From the NCBI GenBank assembly GCA_018340805.1, contig JACMZG010000008.1:14524989-14588988 (forward strand): a stretch of DNA of 64,000 nt. Direction: 5' to 3'. A program made the position numbers and the translations under genes. Shown piece by piece: positions 48,419 to 60,139 of the stretch (positions are counted from its first letter, which is position 1; every line of letters starts with the position of its first letter). The DNA is from Microvelia longipes. Lineage: Eukaryota; Arthropoda; Insecta; Hemiptera; Veliidae. The notes beneath the pieces are model-generated. The model did no database searches, had not been told where the DNA came from, and saw nothing but the letters and a program-made list of their open reading frames with translations.

Positions 48419-48528
48419 TATGTCTTTTTACTTATATTCATTAAATATGAATACCTTTTGTATTTACGAAAGATTTTACGTGACCTTTCTTTTGCTATTG
48501 CGTGCTAGAATTTAGTCAATACAAATTT

Positions 48529-48562
48529 AGTATTTGTAAAATCAAAAGATTTTACAAATACT
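48529..48562. repeat. Perfect 15-bp hairpin
   Basis: AGTATTTGTAAAATC, loop AAAA, then GATTTTACAAATACT. Isolated in non-coding DNA with no T-run or gene end next to it. Confidence 0.9.
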
Positions 48563-50539
48563 CGCATCTGGAGAGATGATGGTACTTGCTGTTATGGATT
48601 TTTAATGGATATTGTGGTATTATACAATACTACTCTGGGTGTGTTTAAATTTCATTTCATTGGCTCCGTTAAATTCATTTTGTGAGATTTCGCTGGATTA
48701 GAGCTGATTTTTAGTGAATTTCAAATGGAAAAATGTACTAGTGAGATTAGGGTCATGGAGGTGTTAGCTGTAGAATAGTAGTTTAAACTATTGAAACAGT
48801 TCTATTAAATTCTCTTGGGGTCTTAAGATATATTACCAAAAACTACCTCGTAAATTCGACGGCTGCTACGTTAGTGGTGTTTCTAAACACACTCTTGGCT
48901 GATGTATGTATGTATTTCATCACTACATACAGATGAATGTATGTAGTGAAGAAATGTAATGTATGTAGTGTTATGAAAATTCCTTTGCTATTAAAAAGTG
49001 TGCTGGCTTAAAATTTTATGTATCTAATTATTTCACTGCAAAACGCAGAATCTAATTACGTAACATACTTGTTGTTATGCTCATTTTGCTGACATAATAT
49101 TTCTGTTTATCGCCAGTTTTAAACTACTTCTGTTGGCAATAAAAAAAAACCTTTGTCCATCCTGTTTAAATCTGCGAAAATATTTCACTTGTTATCAGAT
49201 AGAATCTGTGAAAGATGAAAATGATATGATTCTTATGTATAATATTTATGATACTAATTTTCTCACGTTTCTTTAAAGAATTTGATGTATTGATAACGAC
49301 GAGAGGTTACTGACCGTGGTGTTGATTTGCCATTACTATTTATAAGCGTTTAGCGTCTCTATTCAATAAATTTTGAGAAGTAGGTGTTAGACCAAAAATT
49401 TTTTGTGTGTACTTACTTCATTTATCGCATACAGATGTTAACATATTTAAATCTGAGCACGATGTTTAACCTTTAAAAACTAAAATGTTTGTTAAATCTA
49501 GTTTTTATGTGGGGTACTTCATTCGGATTTTGGTAACATTTTTCTTTTAATTTGACATTTTCTAAAACAAAACTTGGTGCAGTTAGATGAATTGGTCTTA
49601 TTGCTTGGTTCTTTGGTTAGTAAGCAAGTGATAAATGCTAATACTAATTTTACAGGACAATTGCTATTAAATTTACTTATAGTATTTTTTTTGATAAAAT
49701 TCTCAAAATAACTTGTCCTAAATTCTTTGTATAGTTAGGTAATTGATGATTTTTGTGATGGTATTGAAGTGGGATTATTAAGTTTCATAAAAGGCTCTTT
49801 GACTATAAGTATTATCTTCTAATCACTATTTTAATTAATCCAAAAGTTAAACTTTTGTCTTTTTGTTAGTCGTTTCTTTTAGACTTTCTATAATAAGACT
49901 TCTCTTACAACTACAGGATTCTTTACTGTGTTAAATTATTTTCTGTTCGGAAATCATAAGTGTCGGTAATATTGATTCATATCTGAGTATCAGTTTAATT
50001 TTACGATGTAAGTTTAACTTGTATTTAATAATGTTATCATTTATTTTTCTTAGTTCACGTTTAACTATACTTTTTAGTTCATCGCCTAAAGCTAAACCCC
50101 TGGTCTATTTTTTTCTTCGATGTTATTTTTAAAAGATACTCTATGCTACGTCTAGAAAAGATGTTAATGTTGAGTATAATATCGTTTAACTTGATTAAGG
50201 GCTATTGTACCTGTTACCTGAACCCTTCTCGCTGCATTATATTGAAGAACTACATCTACCTTAAGTCTGGAGCCTTTTCATTGCTATAGTTTTGGTCCAG
50301 GGCGGTCTGTAATTATGGTTAGTTAGGATTTTTTATTATTCTAGATTTTTACCTGTTTGCTTAGCTTTTACAAAAAAAGAAATTAAATAATACATAAAGC
50401 TTGATTACATTTTGCCATTTTTATTTTTACTAATCTTCTTTGTATGTTTAGTTACCATTATTTGTTTTATTTTTCAAGCATTCAAAGCCATAATATTCTT
50501 AAGATTTACTGCTTTTGCAGTTTAAATAGTTCAGATTCA
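48563..50539. other. Non-coding, nothing recognised
   Basis: A+T-rich. A small inverted cluster of CACTACATAC / GTATGTAGTG lies at 48920-48975. No exon, RNA gene or transposon end was found. Confidence 0.5.
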
Positions 50540-51552
50540 TTCACTTCGCTGCTTGCTCTCAGAATATGGAAATCGTTGTAGTTCGTCTTTGAAATCGCTT
50601 CGCTCTTTCTCAGATATTAAAACGTCTGTTTTATTTCTAGCGGTCACCCATCCAGGTTCTGATCTTCTTGGATGGTTGAAGCTGCTTAACATTCGTGATC
50701 CAACAAAAACCGTAGATATACTAGCCGTATTGAAATAAAAAGTTTACGAAATTTTTTTGAGTTTTAATATTTTTTTATTAAAAGTATTCAACAAAAATTA
50801 ATCTAATTTTGTTGAGATAAAATTTGATACATTTGTTCTTCTTATGAGTGACTTCATGCGTGCTAAATTTCAAATCGTTTAAAACATTTATTCCCGTTAA
50901 TGTTCAAAATTTCTGCTGAGCTACCATGAATGACGGCTAATGACATTATAAAAACTTATGGGCAGCACAACTAGACCTAATGATGTAACGATTGATTTTT
51001 GAACCAAATTTCAACTCCCTAGCATTAACACACTAAAGCTACAATGATAACAGACAAACTCAAACACACACAGTCATAGAGATATTATTACTAGAGGGGC
51101 TCTATAGGTTAAATTTTGAAACATCGAAAAAGTAACCTGACCACCTCTCTTATAAATATAATCAAATAATCAGTACAAAATTATAATAAATTATATAGTA
51201 AAACGTTAAAAATACCAATCAAAACACAAACAATGTGCGTGAAACCGAAATAAATAAATGAATTATAACCTTAACTCACTCTTGAAGGAGGTTTCAATGA
51301 GATTACGCAGAACCCCTGAGAGCCCCAAAAAGATGTTTCAGGCTTTTCAATGTATTTAGATAGCCTATGACCCCTCTAGTATAGATCTCTATGCACACAG
51401 TTATATATGAAGACAGTCAAATTGGTGAAACCTGGTTTCTAGGGTAAAAACCCTAGAAACGGATAATGCAGGTGAAATCCCAGTTTGTGGATTTTTTCCC
51501 AACACAATATTTTTTCTTTATACCTAGCCTATAAATGAGGAAAAGTAAAAAT
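50540..51552 (-). mobile_element. Family A element with 5S-like module, interrupted by a MITE
   Basis: On the minus strand it runs from the TTTTCCTCATTTATAGGC end near 51552 to the CTTCGCTC signature near 50600. The 5S-like module (50638-50692) reads TGTTAAGCAGCTTCAACCAT and CTGGATGGGTGACCGCTAG on the minus strand. The family C copy at 51075-51393 is inserted in it. Confidence 0.65.
51075..51393 (-). mobile_element. Family C MITE, intact copy with 8-bp TSD
   Basis: 319 bp, reversed relative to the 43059 copy. Starts CATAGAGATATTATTACTAG, ends TATAGATCTCTATG. The flanks are CACACAGT on both sides, a perfect 8-bp target-site duplication within the host family A repeat. Size, duplication length and lack of an ORF indicate a non-autonomous hAT-like element. 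Confidence 0.9.
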
Positions 51553-52875
51553 AATCTTGTACAATAAGTCTTATAAAACTATTAACAGGTTTTTTTGAGA
51601 TTTATGTACTTTTCTTTAAGTTCCAACAAAATTATTTTATCGCACCATAGTTTGGTCGATAAAATCAAGAGTTGAGAGTGATTTGAGTCGAAGATGGTTA
51701 GATAACTATGTTTTGCTATGTTTTGACGCATCAGTCAAACATACATATTGCTTTATCAACGTATAAACTCCGCATGATTTGTATTACTTTGTCAACCTAA
51801 ACTCCGCTAGAGGACTTATCGGTCTTTAAACCTGGAAAGATTATTCTTGCATTAAAGGTTATCACAGTACCTGCTGCTTACTCATCATTTATGGTTTTAT
51901 TACTCTATCTATGGTCACGTCATCTTTTCTCTCTATTTGTTACATGTATGTGATTCAAGCTTTGTTGTAAGTTGTTGAAACGTGTCAGATTACATCTGAA
52001 GCCAGGTAGAGTCCCGTGAGACTGTTCGCTTTGCAGATCTTGTTATAGTTTTTTTACTCTTATTCATATTGGCACTACAGGTATCTCAAGTTACTTGAGA
52101 CACTTGTTTTCAAGGACGGTACCCAGAGAAAAGATCTTAAGCTTGAAAAAAACTGTTCTGAGTCTTTCTCATTTTCTTAACTTCGTCTTTATTTTTTTTT
52201 AATTGTTGAAACATTGAGCTAACTTATTTTTAGTTTTAAAGAATGAACTCATCTTTAGGTCTCAGACGACCAAGATATTTACCTTGTTTAGAAAAACTAA
52301 TACAAAATTTGTTTGAGAATTATTTTTTATTTAATCTTATGACTTAAAATTTCTTTCTTTTTGTAATGACTTATTAAAAACGTTTGTAGAAACTTTATAA
52401 GAAATTACACCATCTATTTTAAAGAAACTATTAACATATTTAAACTTAAGAATAGATACTTTGATTATAATTTTTTTAATAACATGTATAAATAATGTGT
52501 GAATATATTTTACATTATTACAAATTTTAAAGTTTACAGTTATTATGATTTTGTTCCAACAGTAATACAACATTTGTTTATACAGGCTTTAAAAATTGCA
52601 ACGATAAAAATTTGGTGCGGGATACTTCCCTCCAACTTCGTTGATGCTATTAGCATGAGTATGATCCACTGTTGTCATCCATGTTTTTATTACTTTGTCT
52701 AGGCTTAATTGTCTCTCTGATTTCGAAATTTGATCAGAATTTTTCATCTTAGGATTTTAGATATTGTATATTTTCCGTTTATTTAATATTTTCCCTCGCT
52801 TTAGGGGTTTTTACTCCTACTGAGGGATCTAGCCAAATTATTTAGTAAACATTATATATTTGTGAAATATATTTT
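51553..52875. other. Non-coding, nothing recognised
   Basis: Only short chance open frames, including the pair on opposite strands near 52337-52702. No conserved motif or transposon terminus was seen. Confidence 0.45.
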
Positions 52876-53635
52876 AAAAAATCGGGTACAGGGTACCAGG
52901 GAACTTTTCCTCATAACATTGGATTTGCAACGCTCATCCTCCCAGCTGCGGACTCGCTTCGCTCGTCCTCAGGAATACAAGTCGTTTAAATTTATACTGC
53001 GTCTTTGGACTCCCTGTACATAGTCGTCCTCAGATAGTAAATACATTCGTTTCATTCCCAGTGGCCATTTATCCAGGCACTGATCACGCTCGATGCTGTT
53101 TAACTTTTATGATTCACCAAAAATTATGGATAGAATTGTTGTATTATAACGACACTTAGTACACTTATTTATTACGTATGGATATATTTGTACCAAATTT
53201 CAACTTTATTGGATAATTTGTCGATTTTTCCATACAAATGTACCTAATACTGATAATGAGAAGAAACTTAGCACATATGTTAGTCTTATACATGCTTGCT
53301 AAATTTTAATTGAATCCCATCATGTTTCCTTGTTTTATGATTTTTCGAAATTTTTGCCGAGTCATTATTGCGGGTTAATGACGACATAAAAAATATTTTA
53401 CGAAAAGCACAACTACAGCGGTAGACAGATTTTTGTACAATGTTTCAACTTTCTAACATACTTCGCAAGCATACTCCACACATACACACAGACAACTTAG
53501 CAAAAACACTCATCTGGAGGCCTTAAAAGCTCCTGAAACGGATAATTCCGGTGACATTCCGGTTTCGGATTTTTCTCATACACAATACTTTTCCTATATA
53601 CCTACGGTATAAACGAGGAAAATTAAAAATTAAAC
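52876..53635 (-). mobile_element. Family A element, fullest copy
   Basis: About 760 bp. Read on the minus strand: TTTTCCTCGTTTATACCGTA start, CCGAAACCGGAATGTCACCG, a CA-rich stretch, the 5S-like module (53061-53105: TTAAACAGCATCGAGCGTGA, CAGTGCCTGGATAAATGG), AATGAAACGAATGTATTTAC, CGAGCGAAGCGAGTCCG and the end GGTACCCTGTACCCGATTTT. No ORF. Ends were defined by comparison with 48120-48418 and 50540-51552. Confidence 0.65.
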
Positions 53636-53736
53636 ATTGTAAAAAATATTTTAGTAATATGTATTTGTTTTTTTTTTGGTTGAAATAAACAATCTTATAA
53701 CTATTATTATTTATTTTTAACCACGCATAAATTTGT

Positions 53737-53900
53737 AGCGTGGTGGTCCACCTGCCGGGCGAATTTCTTTTGGAATTCGCTTAACAATCCATTCCTTGTT
53801 TAAGGTTCCGGTTTATTCTTTATAACTTGAGCAGTTACTCAATTATCAAGCTCTGTTCTAACTCAATTTTTAGGTCCAAGGTTTGACTCCCGCTATAACC
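53737..53900 (+). repeat. Possible tRNA-like Pol III boxes
   Basis: TAGCGTGGTGG (near 53737) fits an A box and GGTTTGACTCC (near 53880) fits a B box, but they are about 140 bp apart, too far for a tRNA. An inverted GCGAATTTC / GAATTCGC lies between. Perhaps a SINE head with an insertion; weak. Confidence 0.25.
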
Positions 53901-54504
53901 CCTATTCTATTAGCGAATTTTTTTTCTAAAAGAAAATGACTAAGAATATTTGCGTCTTGTCTACCTAAAAAAATCGTTTCCATTTTAAGTGAAAACGTTA
54001 ACTTCAGTGTACTAGTCTTATCATTTCTACCCTTCCATTTTTATTTGCTGATAAGAAGATGCTTTTTACCCTAAATATACCCTGAAGGCATTTCCTACAT
54101 ATTTACCTCCCGAAATCTTAAAGTATAGACATTTTCTCCTTAGTTACCATTATTTTCGACATCATTTTAATATTACATTATTGGACATTTAAATCTTAAG
54201 AAGTTTTTCTGTAGGTAACAATTGTAATTAAACATATGATTTTGATTTTTCTTTGAAAAATGTTAAAGAGTTCCACGACATTAGAAAACTTGGGCATCAT
54301 CGGTTTGGTAGAAGTTTATGTCAGAATCCATAGAACATAAAAAAAATCAACTTATTGATTTTTGATGGTGCTCAAATCACTAAACTCATTATTCTTGTTT
54401 TAATTTTCAATAATTAATTAGTAATTGCATAATGAATTATTTGGATGGATATGGAATATTCTCATTAAAGTAAAACGACATTTTTCTATCCACCAGCGCA
54501 TCAT

Positions 54505-54565
54505 AGTTATAAAACATAGCTTTTGACCTATTGATCATCATCAGTGCCTATAAACCAAACGAAAG
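54505..54565 (-). repeat. Degenerate copy of the hammerhead-like motif
   Basis: The minus strand has GGCACTGATGATGATC, AATA, GGTCAAAAGC, sharing GGCACTGATGATGA with the motif at 20741-20785, but the invariant GAAA is altered. It is a decayed copy of the same element. Confidence 0.4.
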
Positions 54566-54635
54566 CAATAAAAGAAACTGAAGAACTATATGGGGTTTCA
54601 GTTTTAGTAATTTTATAGTTAATTGTAAGAGTTAA

Positions 54636-54860
54636 ATTAAAACCGAAGGCCTTGGGCCTCTTCGGACCTCAGGTGGGGGCCGATTCGCATTGTTTGGGAA
54701 CCATTTCGCGGCGGCGCTCCTCTCTGTGACCGCTTCGTGGCCACAATGTTATAATGTCCTGTATTAGGTACTTTGCTTTGCTGCAATATTAGCAAATTTT
54801 TAAATGTATTAGTTAAAAACTGTAATTTGTTTACATAAAATTTTATATGTTAAACAATAA
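54636..54860 (+). repeat. Dispersed repeat family B, copy 3
   Basis: GC-rich start AAGGCCTTGGGCCTCTTCGG with CGGCGGCGCTCC and ACCGCTTCGTGGCCAC, then TAGTTAAAAACTGTAATTTG and TTTACATAAAATTTTATATG. Order matches copies 1 and 4, with the middle part worn. Confidence 0.45.
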
Positions 54861-55484
54861 TATCAACTCTAATCCTGTTATTTTACTTTGCCATTTCCTT
54901 TGATTTGTATATTAGTCTAAGCGTATTAAGTTCTTGCTTCATCCAATAATTTTTAGATACATCTAGTGATTTTTTTAAAAAGTTTTTATGATGGGTTAAT
55001 GATTTGCTTTTTTCCGATGGTAAGCTTTTTACGTGACAAGGGCCGCTTGACTCTTGTTTTCTATTTAGTTTTAAAATTGAGTTTTGAAAATTCAAATTAA
55101 AAAAAAGATGGTTTATTTTTATTACAACCGTCAAATGAATACTTCATAAGTAATAGAATTTAATTTAACTTTCATCTAATAATTATTGATGCTATTAAAC
55201 AATCTTCTCGTTAATTATGGAGATAGTATTAAAAAACTTCTAATAATTTTTTTTAATTGAAGTTTAACTCCATAACTGTTTGAACTTTGAAGGAAGCGTT
55301 TTATGGTCATCGGTCATCTTTATCATAAGTTCAAACTGAGATCAATTTTTTACTCATTTGAAGTTTTGAAGCAATATTTTTGCTTAACTTATAATTTTAT
55401 ACAGATTGTATTGAAAGGTTGAAATTAAGATAATTATGTGAGATTATAGATCAGCTATGGAGTCTAGGAGTGAAAGCACAGATG
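54861..55484. other. Non-coding, nothing recognised
   Basis: Holds an 83-codon minus-strand open frame (54883-55134) with no recognisable domain and A/T-driven composition. Treated as chance. Confidence 0.4.
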
Positions 55485-55600
55485 ACTAAGGTAGCTAGGA
55501 GTTAACCTTTTGACATTGGTTGCGCTTCTGCCTTGTAGCGGCAGAGGTCAGGGCTTGTTTTGTCTCGTTTCCCTGTTCCATACATAAGTTTATGTTAAAC
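55485..55600 (+). mobile_element. Possible tRNA-derived SINE head
   Basis: GGTAGCTAGGAGTTAACC resembles an A box/D-arm, followed by GCGCTTCTGCCTTGTAGCGG and GGCAGAGGTCAGGGCTTG, the pattern seen in many SINE heads; the B box itself is decayed. No clear tail. Confidence 0.35.
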
Positions 55601-56159
55601 TATAAGATTATTTTGCTTTGATTAAAGTTTTCCATATTGAGTAATGTGAGAAAAGCTTCAAGTGAATAGTTTCTGTTATCAGAGTCAGATATATCTATAG
55701 CTCTCTCATGCTTGTTCATATTAATGCAGACTTATGTTAATACATTAAAAGTTTAGCTATGTTAGAAGTAACAGTTGTCGTTTATTTAAAAGGCTTTTAA
55801 ATTATATTATGATTTTAAAAAAATGCAAATTACATACACTGAAGGTTATAAAGAAAAGTTATTTTTAGGATCTTTGAATGTGGTTCAGTCGACATTTTGT
55901 AAAATCATTAAATCCTTTGAGACTTTTTAGATTAGTTTTATTTTTATTAAATTATTAAGTTCCTATAAGTTAGCTTCTGTGTTTTATAAAAATTGAATTG
56001 TCTTGTATTTTTGAGCAAACGTCAGTGAGTTTTTCATTAGATGGCAATATTTACATTGCGTATTTTGTGTTTGTTTTGGTCCGTCTATTAATAAGGTCTG
56101 TATTATAGCAGTAGTCCGTATATAGGACGTTATATCTAACGTCCGGTAAAAGTATAGAT

Positions 56160-57030
56160 AACTATTTTATCCTAAGGTTGAGCTTAGCGAGACCGAAGTA
56201 ATGCTGCCTTAAGCTTTAAATAGTAAGAAACATTTAATTCTGTGGACGAGCAGAGAGAGTTTAAAGTTGTGAGAAATGTACTGAGATACACCGTATTCGA
56301 TATTTTGGTTTCATTTTTCGAATAGTTCGATTATTGCGCTAAAAGTTCTATGAATGAGTGGTGTACACTGAATAGTAACATTATGTGTCGTGCTGCATGC
56401 GTTATTTATGTTCCCTGTTAACTTAAACTATAAATAAATAAAGCTTTCAAATTACTTATTAACGTTCAATGACTTATGAAGTTGACTTTAAAATGTCTGC
56501 CAATAGCAAAATAAAATTTTGAAGATCCGTTGGCTACATATAGAGGTACATTATTGGGAACTTTCAACTCCATTGGTCAACCTCATATTTTTTACAAACT
56601 TTGTAAGGGGAATCTTCTTAAAAATATGAGCTAAGTTTAAATTTTTGTTGACACCAAAATGAGTCAGTTCGGTCTATAAAAATTTCAATTATTCGGGCAG
56701 TGCAACTAAAGTCATAAGTAGACTTAAAGTTTGATTTTTGTGCCTTTTATCTCTAACATAAACACGAAGTTATGCATAACATAAACACGAAGTTATGCTT
56801 AACATAAGCACGAAGTTATGCATAACATAAACACGAAGTTATGCATAACATAAACACAAAGTTATGCATAACATAAACACGAAGTTATGCTTATCAGAGA
56901 CACCTATTTACATACTGACAGACGTCATGATAAAAACAACTTAAAACGTCTAGAACAGATATTTCTGATGAAATCTCAATTTCGAATTTGTAAGTTGAAA
57001 TTTTAATTTTCCTATAGTTTAGGAAAAACA
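56160..57030 (+). repeat. Family A copy, diverged, with internal minisatellite
   Basis: GAGCTTAGCGAGACCGAAG near 56180 and AACAGATATTTCTGATGAAA near 56955 are family A motifs, though their relative order suggests two overlapping copies. The minisatellite 56755-56892 lies inside. Confidence 0.4.
56755..56892. repeat. Minisatellite, 23-bp unit x 6
   Basis: Six copies of ACATAAACACGAAGTTATGC plus ATA, nearly identical, with single variants (TAAGCACG, ACACAAAG, TGCTTA). Confidence 0.95.
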
Positions 57031-58036
57031 TGTTTATATTTGACATAAAATATATATTTAAATTTACTTCAGATGCCTAGCTTGTGAATTCTATTTTCTT
57101 ATTACATTTATGGCCAGTGCCTATACAGTATATACTAAGTGCCAGTATATACTGCCCACTTAGTACTATATAGTACTAAGAGATCAAGGGATCAAAGCCA
57201 GTTGTTTTTTTTAATAGGTTGTATATTTGTATTATGAGTTCCTGGTACAACGCATTAATAGAGTATTTTATGAATATAATTAGCAATATATTACTACATT
57301 TAATATTAGAAAGCATTATGCAAGTTAGCTTAGCCTTTATTACTATATATGTGTGATTTTAATTTCAGAACCGTAATTAGTATTTAGTTACGTCTAAGAT
57401 GTGTTAGTAAATTAATTTGTTTACCTACGATGAGAAAATTGTCCTGGTCTTATTTCTGCTAACTTCGATCTTACTTAAAAAACTAAGTTATGTATAATTA
57501 AAACCCTTAATGTTTATGACTTAATTATCATTTAAGTCTGTTTTTACTGCTTGCCTTAAGGCTTATATTTGATTAGTTTCTAAAAAAATGTATTTAGTTT
57601 TATATTTCCGTATTTACTTAAAAATTCTCCTGTCTACCCGCATCTTAAATGGGAATTATACTTTAAATTAAGTATAATTTTAATTTTAATGATTTATTAT
57701 CATTAAATTTTCTATTCCTTAGATTTAATTTCTAGAGTAATGTGAGTGAATCTACGCTTTTCTATTTATTAATTATATAAACATTATATAATTGTATAAA
57801 CATTATATAATTGTATAAACATTATATATTGTATAAACATATATATTATATAAACATTATATAATTTTATAAACATTATATAATTTATATAAACATCATA
57901 TAATTGTATAAACATATAATTGTTTTGAATTACATCCTTACGGTTGTTTCATTAGCATATGTAGTTGTAACTTTTATCAAATAACAGAATACCATAAGGA
58001 TATTATTTAAAAGGAATCGTTTGTTAATTACCAGAT
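57031..58036. repeat. Palindromes and a 19-bp AT tandem repeat
   Basis: 57120-57180 has AGTATATACT twice and TAGTACTATATAGTACTA, both self-complementary. 57770-57925 is a run of about 7-8 units of TATAAACATTATATAATTG. No gene seen. Confidence 0.8.
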
Positions 58037-58241
58037 ACTTTTCCAGATTAGGTGTCCCCTATTTAAAGGCCAAAAAAAAATAAAAATGCGACCAATGGGA
58101 ACTAGGGAGGGGAAATACCAATAGGGGGAAATACTCTACAAAATGGATGAATATAACTGTTCCATAAGTCACCTTTTAGAGGTTAAATATATTTATGTAA
58201 AAAAAAGGAATATACATTTTAATTAATTAATACAAACAAGT

Positions 58242-58386
58242 TCAGTCCATTTCACCAGCTTCCAGCTCTTCATTCCGTAGATGGAATAGGAGATCCTCTT
58301 GGAAATTGACGCCAAAGTTTTGAATGACGTGCATCAGCGGGTAGCATCTCCTAGCTACTGGTTTGATGAAATCTCTGTTCATTAAC
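58242..58386 (-). pseudogene. Exon-like C-terminal coding remnant (minus strand)
   Basis: Minus strand: acceptor CTTTTCAG, then 145 nt, GC-richer than the surroundings, open in one frame: LMNRDFIKPVARRCYPLMHV, then IQNFGVNFQEDLLFHLR and NEELEAGEMD, stop TGA at 58242-58244. A possible preceding exon (58733-58759, minus; RELQSMVIR) has a consensus GTAAGT donor and joins in frame, but is followed upstream by a stop. I do not recognise the domain. Within the TIR element it may be the end of a transposase or a captured host exon. Confidence 0.45.
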
Positions 58387-59269
58387 CTGAAAAGTCAAAA
58401 ACAAAAATTTATAATAAAATAATATCATAAATTGTAATATCTTTTAAGATGAAAATGTATTATAATTATTATAATACATTCTAATTATTTGAATATATTT
58501 AGTTTATTATGATATATTCAAGATGCAGGAAAAACGTGAAGTTCTATAAAAAGCATTTATCTTAGTACTGAACAATTTTTAACAAATGTCAAAAAAACAG
58601 TGATACAAATATTTATAAATAGGCAAACTAAATTATAATCCAAATATTTCCAGATTTAATAGATTAGGAAAACTACTAAAATAAACTAATTATATTTAGT
58701 ATATAATTAATAAAAGAGAAGGAAACACTTACCTTATAACCATAGATTGAAGTTCCCGTCTGATTTATTGAGAGTATTCAAAAAGTGCGGTTCCTTTTAA
58801 CTGATTCATTTTAATAAATCTATTTCAATAAATAAGAAAAAAAAGAAAAAACTTTGGAAAAATATTAATGAAAAGTGAAGTGACATGTAAAATAGAAATG
58901 TCAAAAAGCTTTATTGACATATTTATGTATTAATATAAATAAAGAACTTTCATAAAGTCATTACGCTTAAAATTAGAGTACAAGAAAGAGAAAGAAATAA
59001 AATGATCGAGAACGGGATACCTCAGAGCTTTTTGTCTCTGTAATTATTTCCCTATGCTTAAGTTCACACATATTGGCACTCAATTCGCTCTCTATTTAAT
59101 CTTTATGAAAAACTGCAACAGTCCCAAAGGTTCATGTAGTGGCAATTTTCGATGCTGCTAAACCCGAGGGATATGACAAAACCCATGGATACACTTTCCG
59201 TTTTAAAAAAATATCTATATTAGTTTATTAGAGAACAATTAAACTGAAGAAGAATCCCCATAACCTTTT

Positions 59270-59730
59270 TTCCAGACTAGATGACACCTTTTAATCTATT
59301 ATAACATTGAGGGGACGCCTAAACTGGAAAAGGATCCCTATAGCCTCTTTTCCAGATTAGATGACACCTTTCAATCTATTATAACATTGAGGGGACACCT
59401 AAACTGGAAAAGGATCCCTATAGCTCTTTTCCAGATTAGATGACACCTTTCAATCTATATAACATTGAGGGGACACCTAAACTGGAAAAGGATCCCTATA
59501 GCCTCTTTTCTAGATTAGATGACACCTTTCAATCTATTATAACATTGAGGGGACACCTAAACTGGAAAAGGATCCCTATAGCCTCTTTTCCAGATTAGTT
59601 GACACCTTTTAAGCTATCGAAACATTGTGGGGTCACCTAAACTGGAAAAGGATCCCTATAGCCTCTTTTCCAGATTAAGTGACACCTTTTAAGCTATTGA
59701 AACATTGTGGGGTCACTTAGACTGGAAAAT
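59270..59730. repeat. Tandem array, 80-bp unit, ~6 copies
   Basis: Each unit has CTAAACTGGAAAAGGATCCC and TCTTTTCCAGATTAGATGAC with ACATTGAGGGGACACC; CTGGAAAAG and CTTTTCCAG pair to form a hairpin in every unit. The last two units differ (AAGCTATTGAAACATTGTGG). Both hairpin arms resemble the terminal TTCCAGATTAGGTGTCCCC. Confidence 0.95.
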
Positions 59731-59744
59731 GATTTTTTGAAGGT

Positions 59745-59925
59745 TAATATATCCATTTTTCAGTGTATTATTCCCCACCCATAAACCCCCTGGTTCCCAT
59801 CAGTCCCGAAAGATTGCTAATGAAAGGAAAATGTATCCATTTCCCAGTGTATTATCCCCCACCCATAAACCCCCTGGTTCCCATCTGTCCCGTATGATTG
59901 CAAATTAATGGAAATATATCCATTT
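59745..59925. repeat. Two tandem ~80-bp subterminal units
   Basis: TATCCATTT..CAGTGTATTAT, CCACCCATAAACCCCCTGGT and TCCCATC.GTCCCG occur twice in a row; a reversed related block lies near the other end of the element (58085-58150). Confidence 0.9.
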
Positions 59926-60139
59926 TATAATTAATTAATGTTCAAAAAGTAAACACAAGTGACACCTAAAATCTATTTACCATATGACACCAGAGCTAGT
60001 TTAGATGACCCCAAGGGGACACCTAATCTGGAAGAGTGCCCTTATTGCCAATTACCAAATGAAAGAGCTTAAAGTCACTCATATTCTACAAATTAAACCT
60101 ATAGCAAATAGAAAATTTAGTGCTATGAACTTGGTGAAA

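Larger units (their letters stand above)
58037..60037. mobile_element. ~2.0-kb TIR transposon with internal end-derived repeats
   Basis: Ends are a 20-bp perfect inverted repeat, TTCCAGATTAGGTGTCCCCT at 58041-58060 and its complement at 60014-60033, extending 4 more bp with one mismatch. Inside are subterminal inverted blocks (58085-58150 against 59745-59925, sharing GGGAAC.AGGG and AAATGGAT), a minus-strand exon-like remnant (58242-58386) and a tandem array (59270-59730) whose unit contains relatives of both ends. Target duplication unclear; AATTACCAGAT / AATTACCAAAT occur near the two sides. Superfamily not assigned. Confidence 0.75.

Noticed and set aside
54883..55134. 83-codon minus-strand open frame
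   Set aside because: Composition follows local A/T bias, and no domain or splice support is visible.
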